DNA from: Bryobacterales bacterium
GTDB lineage: Bacteria > Acidobacteriota > Terriglobia > Bryobacterales > Bryobacteraceae
NCBI GenBank assembly: GCA_003167495.1
Contig: PMSX01000171.1
Location: 1 to 53,341, forward strand
Reading direction: 5' to 3'
DNA: 53,341 bases
Of the stretch, positions 1-7,962 are shown piece after piece. A program made the translations under genes and the position numbers. Each line of letters opens with the position of its first letter. Within the stretch, counting starts at the first letter, position 1. The notes under the pieces were generated by a model. It ran no database searches, was not told the DNA's origin, and worked only from the letters and a program-made list of their open reading frames with translations.

Positions 1-595
1 GTTCTCCTGATAAATAACCACCGCGAAAAAAGGTTTGGCGCGTGTCGCGGTGGTTATTTATCAGGAGATCCGCGACGACGGCCTCATCCAGAGCGCACGC
101 CACCCCTGGGACGGACAGCAGTGCGGGCAGCACTGTGCTGAAGAGGAGTAAATCGCCGGCACGGTGGTAATAAAGCGGGCGTAGCCCGCTTTTGTCGGCG
201 CAAAGGATCGCTTTGCGGTGATGTCCATGCCATGCGACGACGACGAAGTCCCCGACGAGATGCGAAGGGGCGTCTTCATCCCATTTTTCGAAAGCGCGCG
301 CCACTAACTCGCTATCGGGCAATGAGTCGCGCGGAACGACACCTAGTTGGTCGCACAATCCCGCCCGATCATCCAGCCGGCCATCGAAGAGGATTGCGCC
401 GCGGTTTCCCCAAGCCGGGGTTGGTTGAGCTTCAAACCGATCTTCGGGAGTGTGAACGCGCTGGCGGTGGAGGAGCACCGCACCAGAACCCGTCCAGACG
501 CGGCACGGCCCTAGCCGAATTTGGTCTGGCAAAACGGAGGGATCGAGGGCGACCGACCCGGAGCCGAGCCGAACAGCCCCCACAAATGCGCTCAA
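1..595 (-). CDS. Asparagine-synthase-type lasso cyclase (C protein), N-terminal part, cut by window edge
   Basis: The frame is open from a TTG at 593-595 to the left edge (198 codons). It shows the N-terminal glutaminase-like domain of asparagine synthase B relatives: an H-x-x-x-V-H-T-P-E-D-R segment, then F-D-G-R-L-D-D, then V-G-D-F-V-V-V-A-W and S-G-L-R-P-L-Y-Y. The start Met is followed by Ser-Ala-Phe where true glutaminases have the nucleophile Cys2, as expected of macrolactam synthetases that do not use glutamine. The ATP-binding synthetase half lies outside the window. The TTG is chosen because GAGG (603-606) sits seven bases upstream and homology starts there. It follows the precursor stop by 21 bases, so both are probably one transcript. 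The last residues before the edge are coded by an inverted repeat and may be unreliable. Family assignment is firm; the lasso role is inferred from the precursor. Confidence 0.75.
   Translation of the reverse strand, partial: MSAFVGAVRLGSGSVALDPSVLPDQIRLGPCRVWTGSGAVLLHRQRVHTPEDRFEAQPTPAWGNRGAILFDGRLDDRAGLCDQLGVVPRDSLPDSELVARAFEKWDEDAPSHLVGDFVVVAWHGHHRKAILCADKSGLRPLYYHRAGDLLLFSTVLPALLSVPGVACALDEAVVADLLINNHRDTRQTFFRGGYLSGE
3..68. repeat. Perfect 24-bp inverted repeat at the window edge
   Basis: Bases 3-26 and 45-68 are exact reverse complements, with an 18-base spacer (27-44). The repeat lies inside the open frame of the truncated cyclase. It could form a long hairpin or be a mobile-element end. 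A perfect fold-back at a contig end inside a coding frame can also be an assembly or amplification artefact. Confidence 0.9.
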
Positions 596-616
596 ATAAC
601 TGCCTCGAGGCCTGGG

Positions 617-778
617 CTAACTATGGCAAAAGAAGCATTCGCTATTTCCGTCGCCGCCAAGCAGCGTGGATAAGTCGATCTGCATTTCGATCGTCTCGGG
701 GCACTCCCATACGGGCTTTCCGTCCTCCGATTTCGGGGAGAACTCAGGCTCCGTCGGTGCTTTAATATCGGGATCCAT
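617..778 (-). CDS. Candidate lasso-type RiPP precursor peptide A (53 aa)
   Basis: ATG at 778 is preceded by a perfect AAGGAG (785-790) at six bases. The 53-residue acidic peptide has a leader with K21-P-V-W24-E-C-P27 and T38, then an end reading GGDGNSECFFCHS (residues 41-53). The W-x-x-P motif and a Thr just before the core match the leader pattern read by lasso RRE proteins. If the core begins at G41, E47 is position 7 (a xanthomonin-like seven-residue ring). If T38 is taken as position -2, the core begins at L40 and E47 is position 8. The tail holds two Cys (48, 51), two Phe (49, 50) and a C-terminal Ser. The cyclase gene follows directly and a beta-hydroxylase is divergent. A smaller possibility is another RiPP class that uses an ATP-dependent amide-forming enzyme. 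Confidence 0.65.
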   Translation of the reverse strand: MDPDIKAPTEPEFSPKSEDGKPVWECPETIEMQIDLSTLLGGDGNSECFFCHS

Positions 779-784
779 TTTTCA

Positions 785-790
785 CTCCTT
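785..790 (-). promoter_or_regulatory. Strong Shine-Dalgarno site of precursor A
   Basis: On the minus strand this reads AAGGAG, six bases before the ATG at 776-778. It is among the best ribosome sites in the window and supports translation of the short precursor frame over the 87-codon frame (592-855) that overlaps it. Confidence 0.7.
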
Positions 791-1056
791 CGGATCGGTG
801 TACCATTATTCGGCCCGATCCGCGGATTGTCCGATTTGGCACAGGTTCCGCTCACTAATAATACGACGGAAGAGTCTAATTAATCTGTATCTGCATATTA
901 GTAATAGCGGATTTCAGAAAATACTTAGGAAAGTAAAATTATTGTTAGAGTTTTCTCCTATTAAGAAGAATATGAGAAGTATAATTGGGCCACGGCAAAG
1001 CCCTACAATTAATCCTAAATCACCAGCAATTTCCGTATACTAAAAGAATATGAGTT
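791..1056. promoter_or_regulatory. AT-rich divergent intergenic region between precursor A and hydroxylase
   Basis: This stretch lies between two divergent genes and is clearly AT-richer than its surroundings, especially 860-990. A TATAAT at 980-985 is oriented for the hydroxylase gene, but no convincing -35 box is visible at proper spacing. It is the natural site for promoters of both units; no operator repeat was recognised. Confidence 0.4.
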
Positions 1057-2805
1057 GTGAACAGGATTAACGGATTGCACAAAGAAGATGCAGCCGAGTC
1101 CGATCAACGTTCCGATGACGCCTTATTAGAATTTCTGAAATCCGCAGGTGCGGGCGGGATGGCTCACAGGGGCGGGTCCACCTTGTACGGGCACCTGTTT
1201 GGCGTTCGCGAGATTCTTCGGACGTGGGCGCAACCTGTTTGGATGCAGGAGGCAGGCGCGATCCACAGCATTTATTCGACTGGAGCGTATCGCCAACAAC
1301 TCGTGCCGCTCTCGGAACGCGACCGGATTCGGGAGCTCGCGGGTGAAAGGAGCGAGCGTCTTGCGTGGCTCTTCTGCTTCGTATCACGATCGGACCTGTG
1401 GGGGAAACTGGATCTTTGCGGCGTGGTGCCGGCGGAGGGGCTGACGCTGCAAGTTCGCGATGGTGGCGATACGACCGTGACGGTTTGCCGGGAGGAGATC
1501 TTTTCACTGCTTGTTCTCTGCATGGCGGATGAGGCGGAACAAGCGCAGGGACACGAAGGCTGTCCCGGGCTCTGGCTCGCTCGGGTGAGCGGCTGGGGGA
1601 GGCGGCTTCGCGAGGGACCCGGTCCGTATCCGCCGGTAATGGACTCGTGCCAGCAAAGCATAGAACTCGCCGCGGAACGGAGAGCGCGCGAATTCTGGCT
1701 GCTCGGGCTGGATTCGATCTGCACGGATGTGGACACGGCTGAAAGCCAGTTCGTGGCGGCGTCCCAGTGCTGCCGATGGATTGCGGAGCCGTTGATCGGG
1801 GCTGCATACATCGCCAACTGGAGGGGGGACATCGCCACTACCCAACAACTCGCCCGAGAGGCAGCGGGCATCCTGCGGCAGTGGGGCACCGCCTGGGACA
1901 AGAGAGTGTCGTTTGCAAACTGGCTCGGTGCCGCAGAGACTCTTGCGCGCGGCGAGTGGGAGCCTGCGGCGCTTTCGGCGGGTTTTCGCATCGCGGGAAG
2001 GAATCTCTCCGCAGCGCCGCCCAGTACCGAGCGGATATCCTTTCCGGCAATCGCGGGCATTCCCGGGCCGACCGGAGGCGCGGCGAGCGACGACCGCAGG
2101 CTGGAGGCCTATCTGAGTCTGCTGGCAACCAATCATCGCCATCCGCGGATGTCGTTATATCCCGGTCTCTCTTCCAAACCTTGGTATGATGCGGCGGATT
2201 TTGTGACGGCGAAAGCTCTTGAAGCAAACTTCAAGCAAATTCGCGATGAGGCTGCGGACCTGGGGCGGGCGGCCTTTCAGCGCGAGACGGAGCCGATTCC
2301 ACGGGACGGTAACTGGGACGTATTTTTTCTCTACGAGCGTGGGCTGAAGATGGAGGAGAACTGCGCGCGCTGCCCCGTAACTACGCGGATTGTCGAAGAG
2401 CAGCCTGCGATTCGCGCCCTGTGTGGACTCATTTACTTCTCGCGAATGAGCCCGGGCACTCACGTACAGCCACATCGCGGTATCACCAACATGCGTGTCC
2501 GCTGCCATCTGGGACTGCAGATTCCTGCCGGGGAGTGTGGTCTGCGCGTCGGAAAGGAAACACGCCGGTGGCAAGAGGGTCGTTCGATCGTATTCGACGA
2601 TTTCTACGAACATGAGGTGTGGAACCGGACCGCCGAGGACCGGATTGTGCTAATCGTGGATCTCTGGCATCCGGACCTCACGCCGCGCGAGATCGCGATC
2701 GTCGGGGGCATGCAGCGGTACGCGTTTCAGCATGCCAGAGATCTCTCCCGGTATTGGTCGCGCAATGAGGGTGAGAGGGCTGCTGCCCGCAAGGAATTCG
2801 CGTGA
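1057..2805 (+). CDS. DUF6817-aspartyl/asparaginyl beta-hydroxylase fusion
   Basis: This 582-aa protein has two parts. Residues about 20-130 resemble the DUF6817 domain (G-H-L-x-G-V near residue 47, H-S-I-Y after it). Residues about 410-560 are an aspartyl/asparaginyl beta-hydroxylase domain, an Fe(II)/2-oxoglutarate oxygenase fold. The metal ligands are visible as H473 in P-H-R-G and H519 in F-Y-E-H-E-V-W-N, followed by D-L-W-H-P. The middle region is not recognised. The start is a GTG with only a weak ribosome site; a later start would still keep the oxygenase. Its place opposite the precursor suggests that it hydroxylates an Asp or Asn of the peptide, for example D43 or N45 of precursor A. 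A lasso-peptide Asp beta-hydroxylase is known from canucin biosynthesis. The oxygenase call is firm, the substrate inferred. Confidence 0.8.
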   Translation: MNRINGLHKEDAAESDQRSDDALLEFLKSAGAGGMAHRGGSTLYGHLFGVREILRTWAQPVWMQEAGAIHSIYSTGAYRQQLVPLSERDRIRELAGERSERLAWLFCFVSRSDLWGKLDLCGVVPAEGLTLQVRDGGDTTVTVCREEIFSLLVLCMADEAEQAQGHEGCPGLWLARVSGWGRRLREGPGPYPPVMDSCQQSIELAAERRAREFWLLGLDSICTDVDTAESQFVAASQCCRWIAEPLIGAAYIANWRGDIATTQQLAREAAGILRQWGTAWDKRVSFANWLGAAETLARGEWEPAALSAGFRIAGRNLSAAPPSTERISFPAIAGIPGPTGGAASDDRRLEAYLSLLATNHRHPRMSLYPGLSSKPWYDAADFVTAKALEANFKQIRDEAADLGRAAFQRETEPIPRDGNWDVFFLYERGLKMEENCARCPVTTRIVEEQPAIRALCGLIYFSRMSPGTHVQPHRGITNMRVRCHLGLQIPAGECGLRVGKETRRWQEGRSIVFDDFYEHEVWNRTAEDRIVLIVDLWHPDLTPREIAIVGGMQRYAFQHARDLSRYWSRNEGERAAARKEFA

Positions 2806-2936
2806 GTCCGACGGGTTTAACGGAGTCTTCGATTCATCTGACAGTGGCGAGCATGATATCGGCGCCCAGTGCCTTGATATTCATAGTCAAAGCAGATCCA
2901 GACTCTCTTTTGGCAGATAGGCTTTTATCAGCTTGA
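2802..2936 (+). CDS. Small ORF coupled to the hydroxylase stop, unknown
   Basis: A GTG overlaps the hydroxylase stop as GTGA and opens a 44-codon frame ending at 2936. The product is hydrophobic in its middle and starts V-S-P-T-G-L-T-E-S-S. No family is recognised. It could be the remaining N-terminus of a longer gene whose rest was lost, since a broken gene follows at once, or simply non-coding. Confidence 0.25.
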   Translation: MSPTGLTESSIHLTVASMISAPSALIFIVKADPDSLLADRLLSA

Positions 2937-3347
2937 GGTTCAACCGGAAGAGTTCGTTGAGCAGGCGTTGCTTTGTGGGCGGTTTGTGCGGAGACCGATG
3001 CGGAAGCTGAGCGCCTTTGCGACAGTTTTCGGGTGATGAAGACTGCGCTTTTCCAGGAACGATCTATCCCGGTTCCCCCGCTGGAGCGGGCGCAGCGTTT
3101 TCTTGCGGAGGGCGGACCATTCGCGGTTCAAGCACGTCCCGGCAGACGGATGGTCGTAGGAACGCCTGAGCGCGTCTGCAGGCTGATCCAAACGGTTGCG
3201 GAGGAATATGGCGCGCAGGAAGTTTTCATAGTCAATGTTATGCACGACCATGCCGCGCGGCGACGCTCTTACGAGCTGCTTGCACAAGCGTTCGCGAAGT
3301 CGAGCTTTGCCCGGGCAGCTAGCGGCTCAGCCATCGTCGCTGGATGA
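2935..3347 (+). pseudogene. Remnant of a luciferase-like (LLM) flavin monooxygenase, C-terminal part
   Basis: The frame from about 2973 encodes the typical end of bacterial luciferase-like oxidoreductases: A-E-T-D-A-E-A-E-R-L, then V-G-T-P-E-R-V-C-R-L, then an F-I-V-N-V-M-H-D-H-x-x-R-x-x-S-Y-E-L-L-A ending. The preceding residues of the same family (Q-P-E-E-F-V-E-Q-A-L-L) lie in another frame just upstream, so there is a frameshift near 2971-2975. The N-terminal two thirds of the expected 330-aa protein is absent. The gene is therefore dead. Its 3' end runs convergently into the nucleotidyltransferase gene. Confidence 0.7.
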
Positions 3348-4521
3348 AGCCCGTCACTCGCAGCGCCGGCAGCGCAAACAGGAGCAAGGGCGGTGAACGC
3401 CACTGCAAGAGATCGCCGGGGTGCAAAAAACAAACTGAAAGGAAGTCAAGAAGGCGGGCGAGGATGCCATGCCGGCGTGCAATACAGCGCCCGTAGCGCA
3501 GGAGTTCCAAGTGTTCACTTATCGACCACGCACCAGCCGAAACTTTCCGGGTTAATGTCTGAAGCGCGAAGCGGGCCAGTGGTTCGGTTTCTCTCTCGCT
3601 TGCGATGACCTGCCGGCTGGTGGCATCTGGCGCAAAGTCGTAAAGCCATTCCAAAAGCAGCAGAGTCTGGGCCAGGATCGGAAGCAGCCCTAACTCCTTT
3701 GCGAGCGGCCAGGACTCCGCATAAATCCCGGGCTGGCGGTCGAGCAGCGCGCGAATGTCTCCCAACCATTTCATGCGGCTCCAGGCATGACTTGCGCCAT
3801 GCAGACACAGGTAAAGAGCTTCGACGGGAGAAACCGCGGAGCCATTCGAATCCCAGTGTGTCCACCATTTCGACTCCATTTTGGCAGCTCGAAGATGTTC
3901 GAATGTCCAGTGGACCTCAATGATGGATTTGTATTCAGCGTGAACCGGCGACACATGCCAGAACTGTGACTGCGCCAGCCGCCGGTAGGCACGGCTTGAG
4001 AACCATAGCTCCGAATTTGGCCACTCCCACCCGGCCGCCTTCAGAACGGCCAGACCGGCGGTTAACTGGCGGGGCTCAATGATAATGTCGATGTCCCGGC
4101 CGTGGCGCAGGCCCAAGTCTCCATATAATTTTCCGGAGAGTTGCGGCCCTTTTAGGAGGTGGTGAGTGATTCCGTTCTTCGAGAGCAATTCACTTAACCG
4201 AGCAGCTTCGCCGGTCAGGATGAATGCCTGTAAGCGGGTCTTTTGGGCGCGCGTCTTCAGAGCGGAGTCATGTTCACCCAAGACGCTTCGCAATTGATGC
4301 CGGCTTAATACCATGTCCGCCAGTGCGAAGATTCTATGTCTGCGGATCTGGTCCCACAGGATGTCCGGATGGAGATGGCTTTCAAGACTCTGGGAAAGGA
4401 GCTCGGCTTGCTGGCGGGCTGAGCCGGCCGTGAAAGGCAAGTACGAACACGCGGCCGCAAATCGCAGCGCGGGAGTTACGCGGGCCGGTGCAGTTCGAAT
4501 GTAAAGCTCCAGGAAAGACAT
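3319..4521 (-). CDS. PF14907-type nucleotidyltransferase family protein
   Basis: This 400-aa protein has the signature of the uncharacterised nucleotidyltransferase family (NTP_transf_5): L-L-K-G-P-Q-L, a Y-G-D-L-G-L segment, then R-D-I-D-I-I-I, whose acidic pair would bind metal and NTP. A conserved H-W segment (I-E-V-H-W-T-F-E-H) follows. Members often sit near HPr-kinase-like and asparagine-synthase-like genes in RiPP or polysaccharide loci, and both occur in this window. It is the last gene of the polysaccharide operon and overlaps the upstream methyltransferase by 46 bases. The substrate is unknown: it may modify a sugar, a lipid carrier or a peptide. Confidence 0.7.
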   Translation of the reverse strand: MSFLELYIRTAPARVTPALRFAAACSYLPFTAGSARQQAELLSQSLESHLHPDILWDQIRRHRIFALADMVLSRHQLRSVLGEHDSALKTRAQKTRLQAFILTGEAARLSELLSKNGITHHLLKGPQLSGKLYGDLGLRHGRDIDIIIEPRQLTAGLAVLKAAGWEWPNSELWFSSRAYRRLAQSQFWHVSPVHAEYKSIIEVHWTFEHLRAAKMESKWWTHWDSNGSAVSPVEALYLCLHGASHAWSRMKWLGDIRALLDRQPGIYAESWPLAKELGLLPILAQTLLLLEWLYDFAPDATSRQVIASERETEPLARFALQTLTRKVSAGAWSISEHLELLRYGRCIARRHGILARLLDFLSVCFLHPGDLLQWRSPPLLLFALPALRVTGFIQRRWLSR

Positions 4522-5285
4522 CGGATGAGCGGCAACCGCAGAAGTACATGATCAATGGCGGAGAGTGCGGGAAGCAACGGCCGGCAGAACACGCCCACAA
4601 GCGAGAGCAAGGTCCAATACCTTACATTGCGCACCTCGAAGAAACGGCTGGCAAACCTTAGGTCGGCGAGCGTCAGGATATGCTTCTTTTCCCAGTCTGT
4701 TCGCATGGCCGGTGTTAGATTCCGGTACAACCTAATTAACGGGTTGTATGCCAGGGCCTCCCATCCGAACACCGCTCCACCGGGCTTCAACACACGCCGT
4801 ATCTCGGGAAATGCGTAGGACAGATCCAGATGGTGGAGCACCCCGCCGCAGAGTACTACGTCTATCGATTCGTCGGGCAAGCCTGTATTTTCGGCGTCCC
4901 CCTGTACGAAAATGGCTCGCTCGGAGAAGCCTTGCGCGTGCGCGGAACATGCCGCCTGCTGAATCGATATATCACTCAAATCGACGCCAATACAAAGCGC
5001 CGCGCCCTCTTCCGCGGCTCTGAGCGAAAGCGCGCCATCTCCACACGCCAAATCGAGCACTACCTTGCCCCGGCAATGCTCTGCGATCCATTGATGCGCG
5101 TATGCCGCTGCATCGCCGGAAGCCGCATAGAACTTTTCATTGCCCGCTGAGTCTGGGGGTAATTGATGGGCCCGAAGCGCATCGTGAAACTGCAATTCCG
5201 CTACCTTGCGAGCTTCAAGACCGTCCACCCAATTTTCAGTGGGAGAGTTTCTTTGAGCAAAGGCAGCCAGTTCGTGAGTTGTCAT
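4476..5285 (-). CDS. Class I SAM-dependent methyltransferase
   Basis: This 269-aa protein has a Rossmann methyltransferase core: V-L-D-L-A-C-G-D-G (motif I, near residue 80), G-V-D-L-S (motif II), Q-G-D-A-E-N-T-G-L-P (motif III) and the H-H-L-D-L-S region after G-G-V-L. The C-terminus is hydrophobic (L-L-S-L-V-G-V-F to L-L-P-A-L) and may lie at the membrane. It probably methylates a sugar or sugar-lipid intermediate, given its place behind the initiating transferase, but the substrate cannot be read from sequence. Confidence 0.75.
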   Translation of the reverse strand: MTTHELAAFAQRNSPTENWVDGLEARKVAELQFHDALRAHQLPPDSAGNEKFYAASGDAAAYAHQWIAEHCRGKVVLDLACGDGALSLRAAEEGAALCIGVDLSDISIQQAACSAHAQGFSERAIFVQGDAENTGLPDESIDVVLCGGVLHHLDLSYAFPEIRRVLKPGGAVFGWEALAYNPLIRLYRNLTPAMRTDWEKKHILTLADLRFASRFFEVRNVRYWTLLSLVGVFCRPLLPALSAIDHVLLRLPLIRCLSWSFTFELHRPA

Positions 5286-5301
5286 TTTTTGCGGATTCCC
5301 C

Positions 5302-7962
5302 CTATTGGACCGAGCCCATGTCCCCGGCCGCCATGGCTCGTAATTGCGTTTCTTCTTCGAGCACCTGCTGCAGCAGTTCCGAACTTGGGCTATAGTCGGG
5401 AACCAGTTCTTTCAAAGTACGGATCGACTCGTTGAAATCGCGCACGTCGCAGAGATAGCGCAACCGTCCCAGATGACGCTTCATCTCTATCCAGGGGACC
5501 GTGCAGCCGGCGAAGATCCTGATCTTTTCGTGATAAGTCGGCAGCATGTTCTCGTCCAGCAGATTCAATTCTTCAAAGAGCTTTTCGCCTGGCCGAAGCC
5601 CGGTGATAGCGATGCGGATGTCGTCGTCCGGCCGGAGCCCTGAGAGCAAAATCAGATTACGCGCAAGATCGAGAATGCGGACGGGCTCGCCCATGTCAAG
5701 AACGAAGATTTCACCGCCTTTGCCCATGCTTGACGACTGAAGGACTAACTGCGAGGCTTCCGGAATGGTCATAAAATACCGGCGCATCTCCGGATGCGTA
5801 ACCGTTACGGGGCCGCCGCGCGCAATCTGCTCTTTGAAGATGGGAACGACGCTGCCAGCGCTGCCCAGTACGTTTCCGAACCGGACCGATACATACTTGA
5901 CATGGCCATTTTGCAGGGAGCGGATCAGCAATTCGGCGATGCGCTTACTAACACCCATGATGTTTGCCGGGCCGACGGCTTTATCCGACGAGATCATGAC
6001 GAAGTCCTGGACACCCCATCGGCCAGCCGCAAGCGCGACGTTCAGTGTGCCGAACACATTGTTCTCGATCGCTTCAAAGAGGTGTGATTCCATCATCGGC
6101 ACGTGTTTGTAGGCTGCCGCGTGATAGACCATCGATGGACGATGGCGGCTGAAGATTTCGGCTACACGCCGGGAATCTTGAATGCTGCCAACTTCCGGAC
6201 GGAACTGAATCAGCGGGAAAGACTGCGCCATCTCGCGTTCGAGTTGGAAGAGCGCGGACTCGGAGATGTCGAAGCCGGCGATGGCGGCTGGCTCGAAGCG
6301 CGCGATTTGGCGGCAAAGCTCGGAGCCAATCGAGCCGGCGGCTCCGGTTACCAGAACGACAGCACCCTGGATTCTGGCGCGTATCCGGTCTTCATCCAGC
6401 CGGACCGGCGGCCGGCCCAAGAGATCCTCGACGGCCACGTCGCGAATTTGATGGACCAAGCTATTTTCCTCCATCCTTTCGCTAAGTCCCCGAATAGTCT
6501 TGAAACGGATTGCGGCAGCATGACAACACTTGAGTATCTGCGTCATCTCCGCACCCGAAGCGGAGGGAATTGCAATCAGCGCTAACTCAACCCGGTGTTT
6601 TTGAGCAATGCCGGCCAGCGCGTGCCCATCGCCGAAAACCGCAAGGCCGTGCATGGTTAACCCGGTCTTCCAACGCTGGTCGTCAATGAATCCGCAGACT
6701 TTGTATGGAAGGGCTGGACTTTGGCGGATCTCCCGCAGGAGAGCGACCCCTGCATCGCCAGCGCCGTATATGAGCGTCCGTTGTTTGCTTTGACGGGGAG
6801 ATGGAGAGCGGTCCCATTCCGCGATTAGACGGATGGAGACTCGAACGCCGGCGGCAATCAGAACGCACAGCAGAAACTGCAGGAAGAAAATGGATCTGGG
6901 GATTCCAAGCGTGAGACTGCCAAGCACCACAGTGGAAATTATGCTAGCCGCCACGTTGCTCAGCAGCAGTCTGATGAAGTCACGCAGAGAAGCGTGCCGC
7001 CACGAACCGTGGTGCACACCGAACAGAGCAATGCAGGCGAGTTTGATAGGCACCCAGACAGACAGCGACTCCAAGAGAACGGGCCTATACGCCAAGGGCA
7101 GATAGAGGTCGAACCGGAGCAGAAACGCCAGCGCTCCGGCGAGCACTGTGGTTGCCGTCTCAATCGCGAATACGATGGGACGGTGGTAACGAAGCAGCCC
7201 TTCCGCGCGAGGGGCGCCTGGTGGCGAAAAGGGAATTCGCGCCGAGTCTTCGGCAGCGAGACCTGGTAGGGGATACGGCAGGAGCGCGCTTCGCCTCGCA
7301 GCCATGGTTATGACCAGGGGATCGACTTCCCAGCTACGAAGCAGCTTTCCCAGTGCGCGCAGCGCGGCAGGGCGCGAGAAAATTCCAATCAGCGTAAGAA
7401 AGATCAACCAAAGATCGGTCCAAAAGCTTGGGTGGTCTATACAGGCAAGGGCCAGACGGCTCTTCCAAGGGCGGATGATTTGGTTATAGAGAAGGTCGGG
7501 GTCGCTGCTTCCCTTGAGAATCTCGCCCTCATCGGCAAATACGATTGATGCGGCATCCGTGATTCCAGGGCGGACCGTTAGCATGCGCCTCTCGGCAGCT
7601 GTATATAACTGCGCATCTGCGAGTGTTTGCGGGCGGGGGCCGACCAGGCTCATGTCGCCCCGCAGAACGTTCCACAATTGGACGATCTCGTCGATCTTAT
7701 GCGCGCGCACGAAGCGTCCCACTGGCGTGATGCGCGGATCTGAAGCGGCCGTGGTCGAACCTCCGATTTTGTCGGCGCCGGCAACCATTGACCGGAACTT
7801 GATTATCTGAAAGCATCCCCCGCCGCGCGCTGCACGGGGTGCGATATAGAACGGTGATCCATAATCCTGGAGCCAGATCGCCAGCATGACCGCCAACAAT
7901 ATCGGCGAGAAAATCACTAGGCCGGTGAGCGCGGCCGCGGCATCAAAAGATCGTTTAAGCAT
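5302..7962 (-). CDS. Fused initiating sugar transferase (PglC/WbaP-type) and CapD/PglF/WbpM-type nucleotide-sugar dehydratase
   Basis: One 886-aa frame holds two enzymes. Residues 1-200 form a bacterial sugar transferase: an N-terminal membrane helix, I-K-F-R-S-M (54-59), the catalytic D91-E92 pair in K-I-D-E-I-V-Q-L-W-N and S-L-V-G-P-R-P. It would load the first sugar phosphate on undecaprenyl phosphate. Residues about 262-380 form membrane helices, 395-520 a first Rossmann domain (Y-G-A-G-D-A-G), and 530-830 the dehydratase domain with V-T-G-A-A-G-S-I-G-S and I-S-S-D-K-A-V, typical of UDP-GlcNAc 4,6-dehydratases. The start at 7962 is set by an ATGA overlap with the upstream transketolase stop; a longer frame to 8670 is an antisense-like artefact. 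In most bacteria these are separate proteins. Confidence 0.85.
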   Translation of the reverse strand: MLKRSFDAAAALTGLVIFSPILLAVMLAIWLQDYGSPFYIAPRAARGGGCFQIIKFRSMVAGADKIGGSTTAASDPRITPVGRFVRAHKIDEIVQLWNVLRGDMSLVGPRPQTLADAQLYTAAERRMLTVRPGITDAASIVFADEGEILKGSSDPDLLYNQIIRPWKSRLALACIDHPSFWTDLWLIFLTLIGIFSRPAALRALGKLLRSWEVDPLVITMAARRSALLPYPLPGLAAEDSARIPFSPPGAPRAEGLLRYHRPIVFAIETATTVLAGALAFLLRFDLYLPLAYRPVLLESLSVWVPIKLACIALFGVHHGSWRHASLRDFIRLLLSNVAASIISTVVLGSLTLGIPRSIFFLQFLLCVLIAAGVRVSIRLIAEWDRSPSPRQSKQRTLIYGAGDAGVALLREIRQSPALPYKVCGFIDDQRWKTGLTMHGLAVFGDGHALAGIAQKHRVELALIAIPSASGAEMTQILKCCHAAAIRFKTIRGLSERMEENSLVHQIRDVAVEDLLGRPPVRLDEDRIRARIQGAVVLVTGAAGSIGSELCRQIARFEPAAIAGFDISESALFQLEREMAQSFPLIQFRPEVGSIQDSRRVAEIFSRHRPSMVYHAAAYKHVPMMESHLFEAIENNVFGTLNVALAAGRWGVQDFVMISSDKAVGPANIMGVSKRIAELLIRSLQNGHVKYVSVRFGNVLGSAGSVVPIFKEQIARGGPVTVTHPEMRRYFMTIPEASQLVLQSSSMGKGGEIFVLDMGEPVRILDLARNLILLSGLRPDDDIRIAITGLRPGEKLFEELNLLDENMLPTYHEKIRIFAGCTVPWIEMKRHLGRLRYLCDVRDFNESIRTLKELVPDYSPSSELLQQVLEEETQLRAMAAGDMGSVQ

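Noticed and set aside
592..855. 87-codon minus-strand frame
   Set aside because: It overlaps precursor A in another frame, has no ribosome site and has random composition; the 617-778 frame has a perfect Shine-Dalgarno and family-like motifs.
1067..2613. Several long minus-strand frames opposite the hydroxylase
   Set aside because: They are antisense shadows in GC-rich coding DNA without family motifs or ribosome sites.
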